Notes: generated from the sequence alone by a model not told the origin. 64,000 nt of DNA from Litorisediminicola beolgyonensis (GCF_042679605.1 NZ_JBHTMU010000002.1:121280-185279), one strand, 5' to 3'; positions 41,755-50,580 are shown, numbered from the stretch's first letter. Numbers and translations are program-made.

Positions 41755-42696
41755 ATGCACGCATCAGCCGTCCTGCTCAGCAAACCCCGGACCTTGTCGG
41801 TCGACACGCTTCCTCTCAAAGATCCCCAGCCCGGCGAGATCGTCGTCGACATCGCCTTTTCCGGGATCTCCACCGGCACCGAAAAACTCTTCTGGACCGG
41901 GGATATGCCGCCCTTTCCGGGCATGGGCTGGCCGCTCGTTCCCGGCTACGAGGCCGCGGGCGAGGTGGTCGAGGCCGGGCCCGAGACCGGCTTCCGCCCC
42001 GGCGACACGGTCTTCGTGCCCGGCGCGTCCTGCTTCGACGGCGCTTACGGTCTGTTCGGTGGCGCATCCTCGCGCCTCGTGACCGAGGCCGGTCGAGTCG
42101 CGCGGATCGATTCGACGCTTGGGGCCGAAGGCGCGCTCCTGGCGCTCGCGGCGACGGCGCGCCACGCGATGGCGGGTCTCGACAAGCACCCGCCCGAGCT
42201 GATCGTCGGACATGGCGTCCTTGGCCGCCTTCTCGCGCGGCTCACTCTGGCCGCCGGAGCGCCCGCGCCCACGGTGTGGGAGATCGATCCCGCCCGCCGC
42301 GCCGGTGCCGACGGCTACGAGGTTATCGCGCCCGAAGACGACCCGCGCCACGATTACCGCGCGATCTACGACGCCTCCGGAAATGCCGCGATCCTGAACG
42401 ACCTGGTGCGCCGCATCTCCCGCGGGGGCGAGATCGTGCTCGCGGGCTTCTACGCCCAGCCGCTCAGCTTCGCCTTTCCGCCCGCCTTCATGAAGGAGGC
42501 CCGCCTGCGCGTCGCGGCGGAATGGACCCCGCAGGACCTGATCGCCACCCGCGCTCTGATCGAGGCCGGGGCGCTGTCGCTGGCCGGACTGATCTCGCAC
42601 CGCCGCGCCGCGACGGAGGCGGCCGATGCCTACAGGACCGCGTTCGAGGACGCCTCCTGCCTGAAAATGATCCTCGACTGGAAGGAAACACCATGA
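41755..42696 (+). CDS. bchC: 3-hydroxyethyl bacteriochlorophyllide a dehydrogenase BchC
   Basis: A 313-residue medium-chain dehydrogenase-like enzyme that oxidises the 3-hydroxyethyl group to acetyl, a late bacteriochlorophyll a step. It has the GroES-like N-terminal fold (FSGISTGTEKLFWTGDMPPFPGMGWPLVPGYEAAGEV) and a nucleotide-binding segment with VGHGVLGRLLARL. The ATG at 41755 follows a GGGGGGAGA ribosome-binding site. It overlaps bchX by 4 bases. Confidence 0.95.
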   Translation: MHASAVLLSKPRTLSVDTLPLKDPQPGEIVVDIAFSGISTGTEKLFWTGDMPPFPGMGWPLVPGYEAAGEVVEAGPETGFRPGDTVFVPGASCFDGAYGLFGGASSRLVTEAGRVARIDSTLGAEGALLALAATARHAMAGLDKHPPELIVGHGVLGRLLARLTLAAGAPAPTVWEIDPARRAGADGYEVIAPEDDPRHDYRAIYDASGNAAILNDLVRRISRGGEIVLAGFYAQPLSFAFPPAFMKEARLRVAAEWTPQDLIATRALIEAGALSLAGLISHRRAATEAADAYRTAFEDASCLKMILDWKETP

Positions 42697-43694
42697 AGGA
42701 CGAAGTCCCCAACCTGAAGGATTTCGACCAGAGGCTGCGCGACGAGGCCCATGAGGATCTCGCCGATGTGCTGCCCAGCGAGGCGACCAAGAAGACCCAG
42801 ATCATCGCGATCTACGGCAAGGGCGGGATCGGCAAGAGCTTCACGCTCGCCAATCTCAGTCACATGATGGCCGAACAGGGCAAGCGGGTGCTGCTGATCG
42901 GCTGCGACCCGAAATCGGATACGACGAGCCTTCTTTTCGGCGGCAAGGCCTGCCCCACGATCATCGAGACCTCGACCCGCAAGAAGCTCGCGGGCGAAGA
43001 GGTCGCCATCGGCGACGTGTGCTTCAAGCGCGGCGGCGTCTTCGCGATGGAGCTTGGCGGGCCCGAGGTCGGTCGCGGCTGCGGCGGGCGCGGGATCATC
43101 CACGGCTTCGAGCTTCTGGAAAAGCTTGGCTTCCACGACTGGGATTTCGACTACGTGCTTCTCGACTTCCTGGGCGACGTGGTCTGCGGTGGCTTCGGCC
43201 TGCCGATCGCGCGCGACATGGCGCAGAAGGTGATCCTCGTCGGGTCGAACGACCTGCAGAGCCTCTACGTCGCCAACAACGTCTGCTCGGCGGTGGAGTA
43301 TTTCCGCAAGCTCGGCGGCAATGTCGGCGTCGCGGGTCTCGTCATCAACAAGGACGACGGATCGGGCGAGGCGCAGGCCTTTGCCGAGGCCGTGGACATC
43401 CCGGTTCTCGCCGCGATCCCGCAGGACGACGACCTGCGGAAGAAATCAGCGAATTACCAGATCGTCGGCACATCGGCCTCGCCTTGGGGTGCGCTTTTCG
43501 CGGGCTTGGCCGAGGCGGTTGCGGGCGCGCCCCCGGTGCGCCCCGCGCCGCTCAGCCAGGACGGGCTTCTGGAGCTTTTCGACGGCTCCGAGACCGGCGC
43601 GGGCGTGACGCTCCAGCCTGCAACCGATGCCGACATGCGCGGCAAGGACGCGGTGCCGAAAGTGTCGCTCGAGGTGATCTACGACGAAGCGTGA
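42693..43694 (+). CDS. bchX: Chlorophyllide a reductase iron protein BchX
   Basis: A 333-residue NifH-like ATPase giving electrons to BchYZ for reduction of ring B of chlorophyllide. The P-loop GKGGIGKS is at residues 42-49. The two Cys that bridge the [4Fe-4S] cluster in the dimer are C130 (GRGCGGRG) and C165 (DVVCGGFG). LLIGCDPKSDTTSLLFGG is typical of the family. The start overlaps bchC (ATGA). A 7-bp hairpin follows before bchY. Confidence 0.97.
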   Translation: MKDEVPNLKDFDQRLRDEAHEDLADVLPSEATKKTQIIAIYGKGGIGKSFTLANLSHMMAEQGKRVLLIGCDPKSDTTSLLFGGKACPTIIETSTRKKLAGEEVAIGDVCFKRGGVFAMELGGPEVGRGCGGRGIIHGFELLEKLGFHDWDFDYVLLDFLGDVVCGGFGLPIARDMAQKVILVGSNDLQSLYVANNVCSAVEYFRKLGGNVGVAGLVINKDDGSGEAQAFAEAVDIPVLAAIPQDDDLRKKSANYQIVGTSASPWGALFAGLAEAVAGAPPVRPAPLSQDGLLELFDGSETGAGVTLQPATDADMRGKDAVPKVSLEVIYDEA

Positions 43695-43705
43695 GGACGG
43701 CGCGG

Positions 43706-43722
43706 CGGGGCACGGCCCCGCG
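43706..43722 (+). other. Intercistronic hairpin bchX-bchY
   Basis: GCGGGGC-ACG-GCCCCGC forms a perfect 7-bp stem with a 3-base loop in the 60-base gap between bchX and bchY. There is no U tract, so it may protect or process the mRNA rather than stop transcription. Confidence 0.5.
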
Positions 43723-43754
43723 CGAGAGCTGCGCAAACGGAACTGAGACCAAGA

Positions 43755-45275
43755 TTGGACGGCCGAGTGAAAGACGAGATCGACCAGACCCAGAAGCCAG
43801 AGCTGACCGGCGGTTGCGGCGCGAAAGCGACGCTCGAGCAGGCAGCGCGCGACGCGGGACAGTCCGAGATCCTCGACCGCTACGCCGCGGACTACCCCAA
43901 GGGCCCGCATGACAAACCGCAGTCGATGTGCCCGGCCTTCGGAAGCCTGCGCGTCGGGCTCCGGATGAAGCGGGTCGCCACGGTGCTCTCGGGCTCGGCC
44001 TGCTGCGTCTACGGGCTGAGCTTCGTGTCGCATTTCTACGGCGCGCGGCGCTCGGTCGGTTACGTGCCGTTCAACTCCGAGACCCTCGTGACCGGCAAGC
44101 TTTTCGAGGACATCCGCGACAGCGTCCACAAGCTGGCCGATCCCGAACGCTACGACGCCATCGTGGTGACGAACCTCTGCGTGCCGACCGCATCCGGCGT
44201 CCCGCTCAGGCTCTTGCCGCGCGAGATCGACGGGGTGCGGATCGTCGGCATCGACGTACCGGGCTTCGGGATCCCGACCCATGCCGAGGCCAAGGACGTG
44301 CTCGCGGGCGCGATGCTCGACTATGCCCGCGAAGAGATCGCGGCGGGTCCGGTCGCGGCGCCCGAGGGGCGCGTGACGGATCGCCCGGCAGTCGCGCTTC
44401 TGGGCGAGATGTTCCCGGCGGACCCGGTGGTGATCGGCGGGATGCTCGCGCCAATGGGGCTCGCCGCCGGACCGGTCGTGCCCTGCCGCGAGTGGCGCGA
44501 GCTTTATGCCGCGCTCGACTGCCAGGTCGTGGCCGCGATCCATCCCTTCTACACCGCCGCCGTCCGCTCCTTCCAGGCCGCGGGCCGGACCGTCGTCGGA
44601 TCGGCGCCCGTCGGCGTCGAGGGCACGCAGGCCTGGCTCGGTGCGGTGGGCGAGGCTTACGGGATCGCCGCCGACAAGATCGCGGCGGCCCAAAACGGCA
44701 TGCTCCACGCCATTCGCGGCGCGCTTGCGTCCGCGCCGATCAAGGGCCGGATCACGCTCTCGGGCTACGAGGGATCCGAGCTTTTGGTGGCCCGGCTTCT
44801 GGTCGAGAGCGGCGCGGATCTCGCCTATGTCGGCACTGCCTGCCCCAAGACCCCTTGGTCGGTGGCGGATCGCGACTGGCTGGAAGCGAAGGGAGTGAAG
44901 GTCGTGTTCCGTGCCTCGCTCGAGGACGATCTCGCCGCGATGGAAGCGGTCCAGCCCGACCTCGCCATCGGCACCACGCCGGTCGTGCAGAAGGCCAAGG
45001 AGCTGGGTATCCCGGCGCTCTATTACACCAACCTCATTTCCGCGCGGCCGCTGATGGGCCCCGCCGGCGCGGGCGCGCTGGCCGAGATCGTCAACGCGGC
45101 GATTGCCGGAAAGGAGCGGATGACACGGATGCGCGCCTTCTTCGAAGGTGTCGGGACCGGCGAGACCGCCGGGGTCTGGGAGGGCGCACCGAACACGCGG
45201 CCCGACTTCCGCGCGCAGAACCTCAAGAAGATCGAGAAGCAGCAGAAACGCGCTGACGCGGAGCGGATGATATGA
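43755..45275 (+). CDS. bchY: Chlorophyllide a reductase subunit BchY
   Basis: A 506-residue nitrogenase-like subunit of the BchXYZ reductase. Cys residues likely to bind the [4Fe-4S] cluster occur in TGGCGAKAT, SMCPAFGSLRVGLRMKR and LSGSACCVYGLSFVSHFYG. The conserved VPFNSETLVTGKLFEDIRD and TNLCVPTASGVPLRLLPREIDG are present. The start is given as the TTG at 43755; a GTG at 43767 is equally possible, since neither has a clear ribosome-binding site. It is followed by bchZ after 58 bases. Confidence 0.95.
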   Translation: MDGRVKDEIDQTQKPELTGGCGAKATLEQAARDAGQSEILDRYAADYPKGPHDKPQSMCPAFGSLRVGLRMKRVATVLSGSACCVYGLSFVSHFYGARRSVGYVPFNSETLVTGKLFEDIRDSVHKLADPERYDAIVVTNLCVPTASGVPLRLLPREIDGVRIVGIDVPGFGIPTHAEAKDVLAGAMLDYAREEIAAGPVAAPEGRVTDRPAVALLGEMFPADPVVIGGMLAPMGLAAGPVVPCREWRELYAALDCQVVAAIHPFYTAAVRSFQAAGRTVVGSAPVGVEGTQAWLGAVGEAYGIAADKIAAAQNGMLHAIRGALASAPIKGRITLSGYEGSELLVARLLVESGADLAYVGTACPKTPWSVADRDWLEAKGVKVVFRASLEDDLAAMEAVQPDLAIGTTPVVQKAKELGIPALYYTNLISARPLMGPAGAGALAEIVNAAIAGKERMTRMRAFFEGVGTGETAGVWEGAPNTRPDFRAQNLKKIEKQQKRADAERMI

Positions 45276-45333
45276 GCGGGATCGTCTCTATTCCGGCTCA
45301 AGCCGCCGTGTTTTCGATGCGGGGAGGCCGGTC

Positions 45334-46797
45334 ATGCTGATCCAGGATCATGACCGGGCGGGCGGTTATTGGGGCGCGGTCTACGCGTTCTGCGCGGTGA
45401 AGGGCCTGCAGGTCGTGATCGACGGTCCCGTCGGCTGCGAGAACCTGCCCGTCACCTCGGTTCTGCATTACACCGACGCGCTGCCGCCGCACGAGCTGCC
45501 CATCGTCGTCACCGGTCTTGGCGAGGAAGAGCTCGGACGCGACGGCACCGAGGGCGCGATGAAGCGCGCCTGGGACACGCTCGATCCGGCCTTGCCCGCC
45601 GTGGTCGTCACCGGCTCCATCGCCGAGATGATCGGCGGCGGGGTGACGCCGCAAGGAACCACGATCCAGCGCTTCCTGCCCCGGACCATCGACGAAGACC
45701 AATGGCAGGCCGCCGACCGCGCGATGACCTGGATCTTCACCGAATGGGGCATGACCAAGGGCCGGATGCCGCCCGAGAAAAAGCGCGAGGAAGGCGCAAA
45801 GCCGCGCGTCAACATCCTCGGGCCGATGTATGGCACCTTCAACATGCCCTCCGACCTCGCCGAGATCCGGCGCATGGTCGAAGGGATCGGGGCCGAGGTG
45901 AACATGGTGATGCCGCTCGGCTCCCATCTTGCCGAGATGCGCAATCTCGTGAACGCCGACGTCAATATCTGCATGTATCGCGAGTTCGGGCGCGGCCTCT
46001 GCGAGGTACTGGGCAAACCCTACCTGCAGGCGCCGATCGGGATGGAATCTTCGACCCTGTTCCTGCGGAAACTGGGCGATCTCCTGGGTCTCGACCCCGA
46101 GCCGTTCATCGAGCGCGAGAAGCATTCGACGCTCAAGCCGCTCTGGGATCTCTGGCGCTCGGTCACGCAGGATTTCTTCGCCACCGCGAGCTTCGGGATC
46201 GTCGCGAACGAGACCTATACTCGCGGCATCCGCAATTTCCTCGAGACCGATCTGGGGCTCCCCTGCGCGCTTGCGGTCGAGCGCAAGGCCGGGGCCAAGA
46301 CCGACAATGACCGCGTGCGGGCCGAGATCCACCAGAAGCGGCCGCTCGTGATCCTGGGATCGATCAACGAGAAGATGTACCTGGCCGAGATGAGCGCCGG
46401 GCACGGGCCGAAGCCGACCTTCATCCCGGCCAGCTTCCCGGGCGCCGCGATCCGCAGGCATACCGGCACGCCGATGATGGGCTATGCCGGGGCGGTCTAC
46501 CTGCTTCAGGAGGTCTGCAACGGCCTCTTCGATGCGCTCTTCCACATCCTGCCCCTGGGCAGCGCGATGGATGCGGGCGAGGCGACGCTGACGCCGCTCC
46601 GCCGCGACATGCCCTGGGATGCCGATGCGCAGGCCGAGCTTGACCGGATCGTCGCGACCCATCCGGTGCTCACGAGGATTTCCGCCGCAAAGCAGTTGCG
46701 CGACGCCGCCGAGGCGGCTGCGCTGAAAGAGGGATCGAGCCGCGTCCTGCGGGAGACGGTCCTGTCCCTGACCCCGACCACAGGAGGATCGACATGA
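45334..46797 (+). CDS. bchZ: Chlorophyllide a reductase subunit BchZ
   Basis: A 487-residue nitrogenase-like partner of BchY. The N-terminus MLIQDHDRAGGYWGAVYAFCAVKG and GPVGCENLPVTSVLHYTD (cluster Cys35) match known BchZ closely, as do TGLGEEELGRDGTEGAMKRAW and IAEMIGGGVTPQGTTIQRFLPRTIDEDQW. The ATG follows GGGGAGGCCGGTC, a strong ribosome-binding site, while upstream ATGs are out of frame. It overlaps pufQ by 4 bases, coupling bacteriochlorophyll synthesis to the puf genes. Confidence 0.97.
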   Translation: MLIQDHDRAGGYWGAVYAFCAVKGLQVVIDGPVGCENLPVTSVLHYTDALPPHELPIVVTGLGEEELGRDGTEGAMKRAWDTLDPALPAVVVTGSIAEMIGGGVTPQGTTIQRFLPRTIDEDQWQAADRAMTWIFTEWGMTKGRMPPEKKREEGAKPRVNILGPMYGTFNMPSDLAEIRRMVEGIGAEVNMVMPLGSHLAEMRNLVNADVNICMYREFGRGLCEVLGKPYLQAPIGMESSTLFLRKLGDLLGLDPEPFIEREKHSTLKPLWDLWRSVTQDFFATASFGIVANETYTRGIRNFLETDLGLPCALAVERKAGAKTDNDRVRAEIHQKRPLVILGSINEKMYLAEMSAGHGPKPTFIPASFPGAAIRRHTGTPMMGYAGAVYLLQEVCNGLFDALFHILPLGSAMDAGEATLTPLRRDMPWDADAQAELDRIVATHPVLTRISAAKQLRDAAEAAALKEGSSRVLRETVLSLTPTTGGST

Positions 46798-47009
46798 GTG
46801 ATTTCACGTCAAACGCGCCCAGGCACAGAAGCCGTCGCGGGACCGAATTCCTTCTCTATTTCAGCCTGATTTTCATTCTGGCGATCCCCTTCGCCACGGT
46901 GTTCTGGCTGCTCGACGTGTTCCAGAAGCAGACGCTCTTCCTGCACGGGCCGCTCGCCCGCGCCTGGGCCGAAGCCGACCGGATCACGCCGATCCTGTTC
47001 TCGGCCTGA
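46794..47009 (+). CDS. pufQ: PufQ
   Basis: A 71-residue protein with one membrane helix (about residues 19-41, EFLLYFSLIFILAIPFATVFWLLDVF) after a basic N-terminus. Its position between bchZ and pufB and its length match PufQ, which in Rhodobacter promotes bacteriochlorophyll formation, perhaps as a pigment carrier. It starts by overlapping the bchZ stop (ATGA). A strong hairpin follows before pufB. Confidence 0.9.
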   Translation: MSDFTSNAPRHRSRRGTEFLLYFSLIFILAIPFATVFWLLDVFQKQTLFLHGPLARAWAEADRITPILFSA

Positions 47010-47081
47010 CGGCCGATCCGACCTGATCCTTCCACCAGGGAGGGCCAGAGCCTCTGGGGCGTCCACACCCCCGGGGGTCCC

Positions 47082-47102
47082 CGCCGCGAGGGACTCGCGG
47101 CG
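47082..47102 (+). other. Hairpin in the pufQ-pufB intercistronic RNA
   Basis: CGCCGCGAG-GGA-CTCGCGGCG is a perfect 9-bp stem with a 3-base loop, 27 bases before the pufB ATG. A 12-base palindrome ACCCCCGGGGGT lies just upstream (47067-47078). There is no U tract. It would protect the 5' end of a processed pufBA message. Confidence 0.65.
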
Positions 47103-47129
47103 TCAGCTAAACGTTCCGGAGGAAAGTTC

Positions 47130-47279
47130 ATGGCTGATAATACCGACCTGTCCTTCACAGGTCTCACCGACGAGCAGGCGCAGGAACTGCATTCCGTCTA
47201 CATGAGCGGCCTCTGGCTGTTCTCGGCGGTGGCAGTGGTCGCACACCTTGCGACCTTCATCTGGCGTCCGTGGTTCTGA
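47130..47279 (+). CDS. pufB: Light-harvesting complex 1 beta subunit
   Basis: A 49-residue LH1 beta polypeptide. A charged N-terminus (MADNTDLSFTGLTDEQAQEL) with the conserved H21 leads into one membrane helix whose H39 (VAHLATF) ligates bacteriochlorophyll. The end FIWRPWF is the usual beta signature. The ATG follows CGGAGGAAAG, a strong ribosome-binding site. It is followed 11 bases later by pufA. Confidence 0.97.
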   Translation: MADNTDLSFTGLTDEQAQELHSVYMSGLWLFSAVAVVAHLATFIWRPWF

Positions 47280-47290
47280 GGGAGAGAGAG

Positions 47291-47452
47291 ATGGCAAAGT
47301 TCTACAAGATCTGGCTGATCTTCGACCCCCGCCGCGTTTTCGTGGCCCAGGGTGTCTTCCTCTTCCTGCTGGCGGCGATGATTCATCTCGTCCTGCTCAG
47401 CACGGATCACTTCAACTGGTTCGAGATCGCGGCCCAAAAGGCCGGCGGTTGA
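47291..47452 (+). CDS. pufA: Light-harvesting complex 1 alpha subunit
   Basis: A 53-residue LH1 alpha polypeptide. MAKFYKIWLIFDPRRVFVAQG is the standard cytoplasmic N-terminus. The membrane helix includes H32 (AAMIHLVLL), the bacteriochlorophyll ligand, and the periplasmic tail FNWFEIAAQKAGG follows. The ATG follows GGAGAGAGAG. It pairs with PufB to form the ring around the reaction centre. Two hairpins separate it from pufL. Confidence 0.97.
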   Translation: MAKFYKIWLIFDPRRVFVAQGVFLFLLAAMIHLVLLSTDHFNWFEIAAQKAGG

Positions 47453-47457
47453 CCCGT

Positions 47458-47483
47458 CGCGTGCGCCGTCCTCGGCGTGCGCG
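47458..47483 (+). other. First hairpin in the pufA-pufL intercistronic RNA
   Basis: CGCGTGCGCCG-TCCT-CGGCGTGCGCG folds as an 11-bp stem with two G-U pairs and a 4-base loop, starting 6 bases after the pufA stop. Hairpins at this place in Rhodobacter protect pufBA RNA from 3' decay and raise the LH1 to reaction-centre ratio. Confidence 0.75.
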
Positions 47484-47506
47484 GGACCAAAGAGGTGCAC
47501 GAGAAC

Positions 47507-47542
47507 TCTGCGGGCGGTGACGTCCCGGCGGCCGCCCGCAGA
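47507..47542 (+). other. Second hairpin in the pufA-pufL intercistronic RNA
   Basis: TCTGCGGGCGG and CCGCCCGCAGA form a perfect 11-bp stem around a 14-base loop, 24 bases after the first hairpin and 69 bases before pufL. Together the two make a strong barrier to exonucleases. Confidence 0.7.
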
Positions 47543-47610
47543 TACCGACACGTTCGACATTCACGGCCACCCGCCCGGGACGCGCCGCGACAACAGCGGA
47601 GACCGAGACA

Positions 47611-48453
47611 ATGGCAATGCTCAGTTTCGAGAAGAAGTATCGCGTTCGCGGAGGGACGCTGATCGGCGGCGATCTGTTCGATTTCTGGGTAGGCCCTTTC
47701 TATGTGGGCTTCTTCGGGGTCACGACCGCGTTTTTCGCCTTGTTGGGGACGATCCTGATCTTTTGGGGCGCGTCTCAGCAGGGAACCTTTAACCCCTGGC
47801 TCATCAGCATCGCTCCGCCCGATCTGAGCTACGGTCTCGGAGCCGCGCCGCTTATGGAGGGCGGGCTCTGGCAGATCATCACCATCTGCGCGACCGGGGC
47901 CTTCATTTCCTGGGCGCTGCGCGAGGTCGAGATCGCGCGCAAGCTCGGCATCGGCTACCATGTGCCCTTCGCCTTCAGCTTCGCGATCCTCGCCTATGTC
48001 ACGCTGGTGATCTTCCGCCCGATCCTTCTGGGCGCCTGGGGGCACGCGTTTCCCTACGGGATCTTCAGTCACCTCGATTGGGTTTCGAACACCGGCTACG
48101 CCTACCTGCATTTCCACTACAACCCGGCGCATATGCTGGCGGTGACGCTCTTCTTCACCACCACCCTGGCGCTGGCGCTGCACGGTGGCCTGATCCTGTC
48201 GGCGGCCAATCCCGAGAAGGGTGAGGTCATGAAGACGCCGGATCACGAGGACACCTTCTTCCGCGACTTCATCGGCTACTCGGTGGGACCGCTGGGGATC
48301 CACCGGCTGGGCTTCCTCCTGGCCATCAACGCCGTCTTCTTCTCGGCGGTCTGCATCATCATCTCGGGCCCGGTCTGGACCAAGGGCTGGCCGGAATGGT
48401 GGAACTGGTGGCTGGAGCTCCCGCTCTGGGGCCACGTCAACGGGGGGATGTGA
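47611..48453 (+). CDS. pufL: Photosynthetic reaction centre L subunit
   Basis: A 280-residue five-helix membrane protein. H154 and H174 are placed to ligate the special pair and accessory bacteriochlorophylls, and H191 and H231 the non-heme iron (numbering from Met, one above Rhodobacter L). The stretches RVRGGTLIGGDLFDFWVGPFYVGFFG, WALREVEIARKLGIGYHVPFAF and TPDHEDTFFRDFIGYS are typical. It sits in pufBALMC and is followed 3 bases after its stop by pufM. Confidence 0.99.
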   Translation: MAMLSFEKKYRVRGGTLIGGDLFDFWVGPFYVGFFGVTTAFFALLGTILIFWGASQQGTFNPWLISIAPPDLSYGLGAAPLMEGGLWQIITICATGAFISWALREVEIARKLGIGYHVPFAFSFAILAYVTLVIFRPILLGAWGHAFPYGIFSHLDWVSNTGYAYLHFHYNPAHMLAVTLFFTTTLALALHGGLILSAANPEKGEVMKTPDHEDTFFRDFIGYSVGPLGIHRLGFLLAINAVFFSAVCIIISGPVWTKGWPEWWNWWLELPLWGHVNGGM

Positions 48454-48456
48454 GCC

Positions 48457-49452
48457 ATGCCGTCGCTCGAATATCAGAACATCTTCAACCAGGTTCAGGT
48501 GCAAGGCGCGCCGGAACTCGGGATGAACGACAACGGGCAGATGGCCGAGGAGAGGATCGGGACACCCGGCTTCTCGACCCTCGCCGGCTGGCTCGGTAAC
48601 GCGCAGATCGGTCCGCTCTACCTGGGCTGGACCGGCGTCGTCAGCTTCGCCACCGGCGGGCTCGCGATCTTCATCATCGGTCTCAACATGCTGGCGCAGG
48701 TCGGCTGGTCGATCCCCGAGTTCATCCGCCAGCTCTTCTGGCTGGCGCTCGAGCCGCCCTCGCCCGAACACGGGCTCAGCATGCCGCCGCTCGACGATGG
48801 CGGCTGGTACATCATCGCGAGCTTCTTCCTGCTCGTCGCGGTGATGAGCTGGTGGGCACGATCCTACCTGCTCGCCAAGGAACAGCGGATGGGCAAGCAT
48901 GTCTTCTGGGCCTTCGGCTCAGCGATCTGGCTGTTCCTGGTCCTCGGTCTCTTCCGGCCGATCCTCATGGGCTCCTGGTCCGAGGGCGTGCCCTACGGCA
49001 TCTTTCCGCACCTCGACTGGACCACGGCCTTCTCGATCCGCTACGGCAACCTCTATTACAACCCGTTCCACTGTCTCTCGATCGTGTTCCTCTACGGCTC
49101 GGTCCTGCTCTTCGCGATGCACGGCGCGACGATCCTCGCCGTGACCCGCTACGGCGGCGACCGCGAGCTCGAACAGATCGTCGATCGCGGCACGGCCAGC
49201 GAACGGGCGGCACTGTTCTGGCGCTGGACGATGGGCTTCAACGCCACGATGGAGGGCATCCACCGCTGGGCCTGGTGGTTCGCGGTTCTGACCCCGATCA
49301 CCGGCGGCATCGGCATCCTTCTGACCGGCACCGTCGTCGACAACTGGTTCATCTGGGCGCAGGAACACAGCTTCGCCCCGGCCTATGACGGCTCGTACGG
49401 CTACGAGGCGTTCGACCAGTCCTATCAGGGCTTCATCGGGGGAGGGGAGTGA
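48457..49452 (+). CDS. pufM: Photosynthetic reaction centre M subunit
   Basis: A 331-residue five-helix membrane protein. H185 and H205 are placed for the bacteriochlorophyll ligands, and H222, E237 and H269 for the non-heme iron, each three above Rhodobacter M numbering. The C-terminal tail (about residues 300-331) is longer than in pufX-type species, as is usual where a PufC cytochrome docks. Its stop is one base before the pufC ATG. Confidence 0.99.
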   Translation: MPSLEYQNIFNQVQVQGAPELGMNDNGQMAEERIGTPGFSTLAGWLGNAQIGPLYLGWTGVVSFATGGLAIFIIGLNMLAQVGWSIPEFIRQLFWLALEPPSPEHGLSMPPLDDGGWYIIASFFLLVAVMSWWARSYLLAKEQRMGKHVFWAFGSAIWLFLVLGLFRPILMGSWSEGVPYGIFPHLDWTTAFSIRYGNLYYNPFHCLSIVFLYGSVLLFAMHGATILAVTRYGGDRELEQIVDRGTASERAALFWRWTMGFNATMEGIHRWAWWFAVLTPITGGIGILLTGTVVDNWFIWAQEHSFAPAYDGSYGYEAFDQSYQGFIGGGE

Positions 49453-49453
49453 C

Positions 49454-50572
49454 ATGCTGCCTGAATGGTTCAACAGCTGGAACAGGGACAATCCCGCCAA
49501 AAACCTCTTCGGACCAGCGGTCCTCGTCGGGGTCGCGGGCGGGGCGGTCCTGGTCGCGGCGCTGCTCGTGGCCTTCGGCCAGCCGCTTGCCACGAAGTCG
49601 ATGCAGACCGGTCCCCGGGGCACCGGCATGGTGGTGAGCAAGTTCGTCACCGATATCGAAACCGCCGATCCGACCATCGCCGACTACTACACCGAAGCGC
49701 CCTACGTGCCCGAAGAGGGCGCGGAGCTGGCCAAGGACATCTACGAGAACGTTCAGGTTCTGGGCGAGGTCACGACCGACAACTTCAACCGGCTCATGCT
49801 GGCGATGACCCAATGGGTCGCGCCTGAACAGGGCTGCGGTTACTGCCATGCCGGTGCCGACGAGGGCAACTATGCCGCCGACGACGCCTATACCAAGGTG
49901 GTCGCCCGGCGGATGATCCAGATGACCCAGAACATCAACGAGTACTGGGCGGGTCACGTGAACGCCAATGCCGAGGTCGGGGTCACCTGCTACACCTGCC
50001 ACCGCGGCCAGAACGTGCCTTCGGAGATCTGGTTCAAGATCGACCCGGTCAACGAGGCGATGAGCGGCTGGTCCGCCAACCAGAACCGGGTGACGGTGCA
50101 GAGCCAGTACACCTCGCTGCCCTCCGACGCGCTCGAGGCCTATCTCCTGAACGGCGAGCAGATCGGCGTCCACAATCTCGAGGCGCATGTCGCCGAGAGC
50201 CCGGCGGACGAAGGTGTGCGGACCTGGCAGCAGACCGAGCGGACCTTCAGCCTGATGAACTACGTGGCGAACTCGCTGGGGGTAAACTGCACCTTCTGTC
50301 ACAACACCCGCGCCTTCTACGACGGTGCGCAGGTGACGCCGCAATGGTCGACCGAGACGCTGGGCATCCAGATGGTTCTCGAGCTGAACAACGACTACCT
50401 CGTGCCGCTGGCCTCCGAGTATCCCGAGAACCGGCTCGGTCCGGTGCATGGCGACGCGCCCAAGGCCGCCTGCAAGACCTGCCACAAGGGATACCAGCAG
50501 CCGATGCAGGGCATGAACGTGATCTCGGATTGGCCCGAGCTCGCGACGACCGGGGCTCCGGTCTACGAATGA
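49454..50572 (+). CDS. pufC: Tetraheme reaction-centre cytochrome c PufC
   Basis: A 372-residue cytochrome that re-reduces the oxidised special pair. Four CxxCH heme sites are at residues 128-132, 179-183, 279-283 and 340-344. Residues about 20-41 form an uncleaved membrane helix (PAVLVGVAGGAVLVAALLVAF). There is no lipobox Cys as in Blastochloris PufC, so anchoring is by this helix. It takes the place of pufX after pufM. A hairpin run follows its stop. Confidence 0.97.
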   Translation: MLPEWFNSWNRDNPAKNLFGPAVLVGVAGGAVLVAALLVAFGQPLATKSMQTGPRGTGMVVSKFVTDIETADPTIADYYTEAPYVPEEGAELAKDIYENVQVLGEVTTDNFNRLMLAMTQWVAPEQGCGYCHAGADEGNYAADDAYTKVVARRMIQMTQNINEYWAGHVNANAEVGVTCYTCHRGQNVPSEIWFKIDPVNEAMSGWSANQNRVTVQSQYTSLPSDALEAYLLNGEQIGVHNLEAHVAESPADEGVRTWQQTERTFSLMNYVANSLGVNCTFCHNTRAFYDGAQVTPQWSTETLGIQMVLELNNDYLVPLASEYPENRLGPVHGDAPKAACKTCHKGYQQPMQGMNVISDWPELATTGAPVYE

Positions 50573-50580
50573 CGGCACGG

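Noticed and set aside
49453..50572. pufX after pufM
   Set aside because: The gene there has four CxxCH motifs and is pufC.
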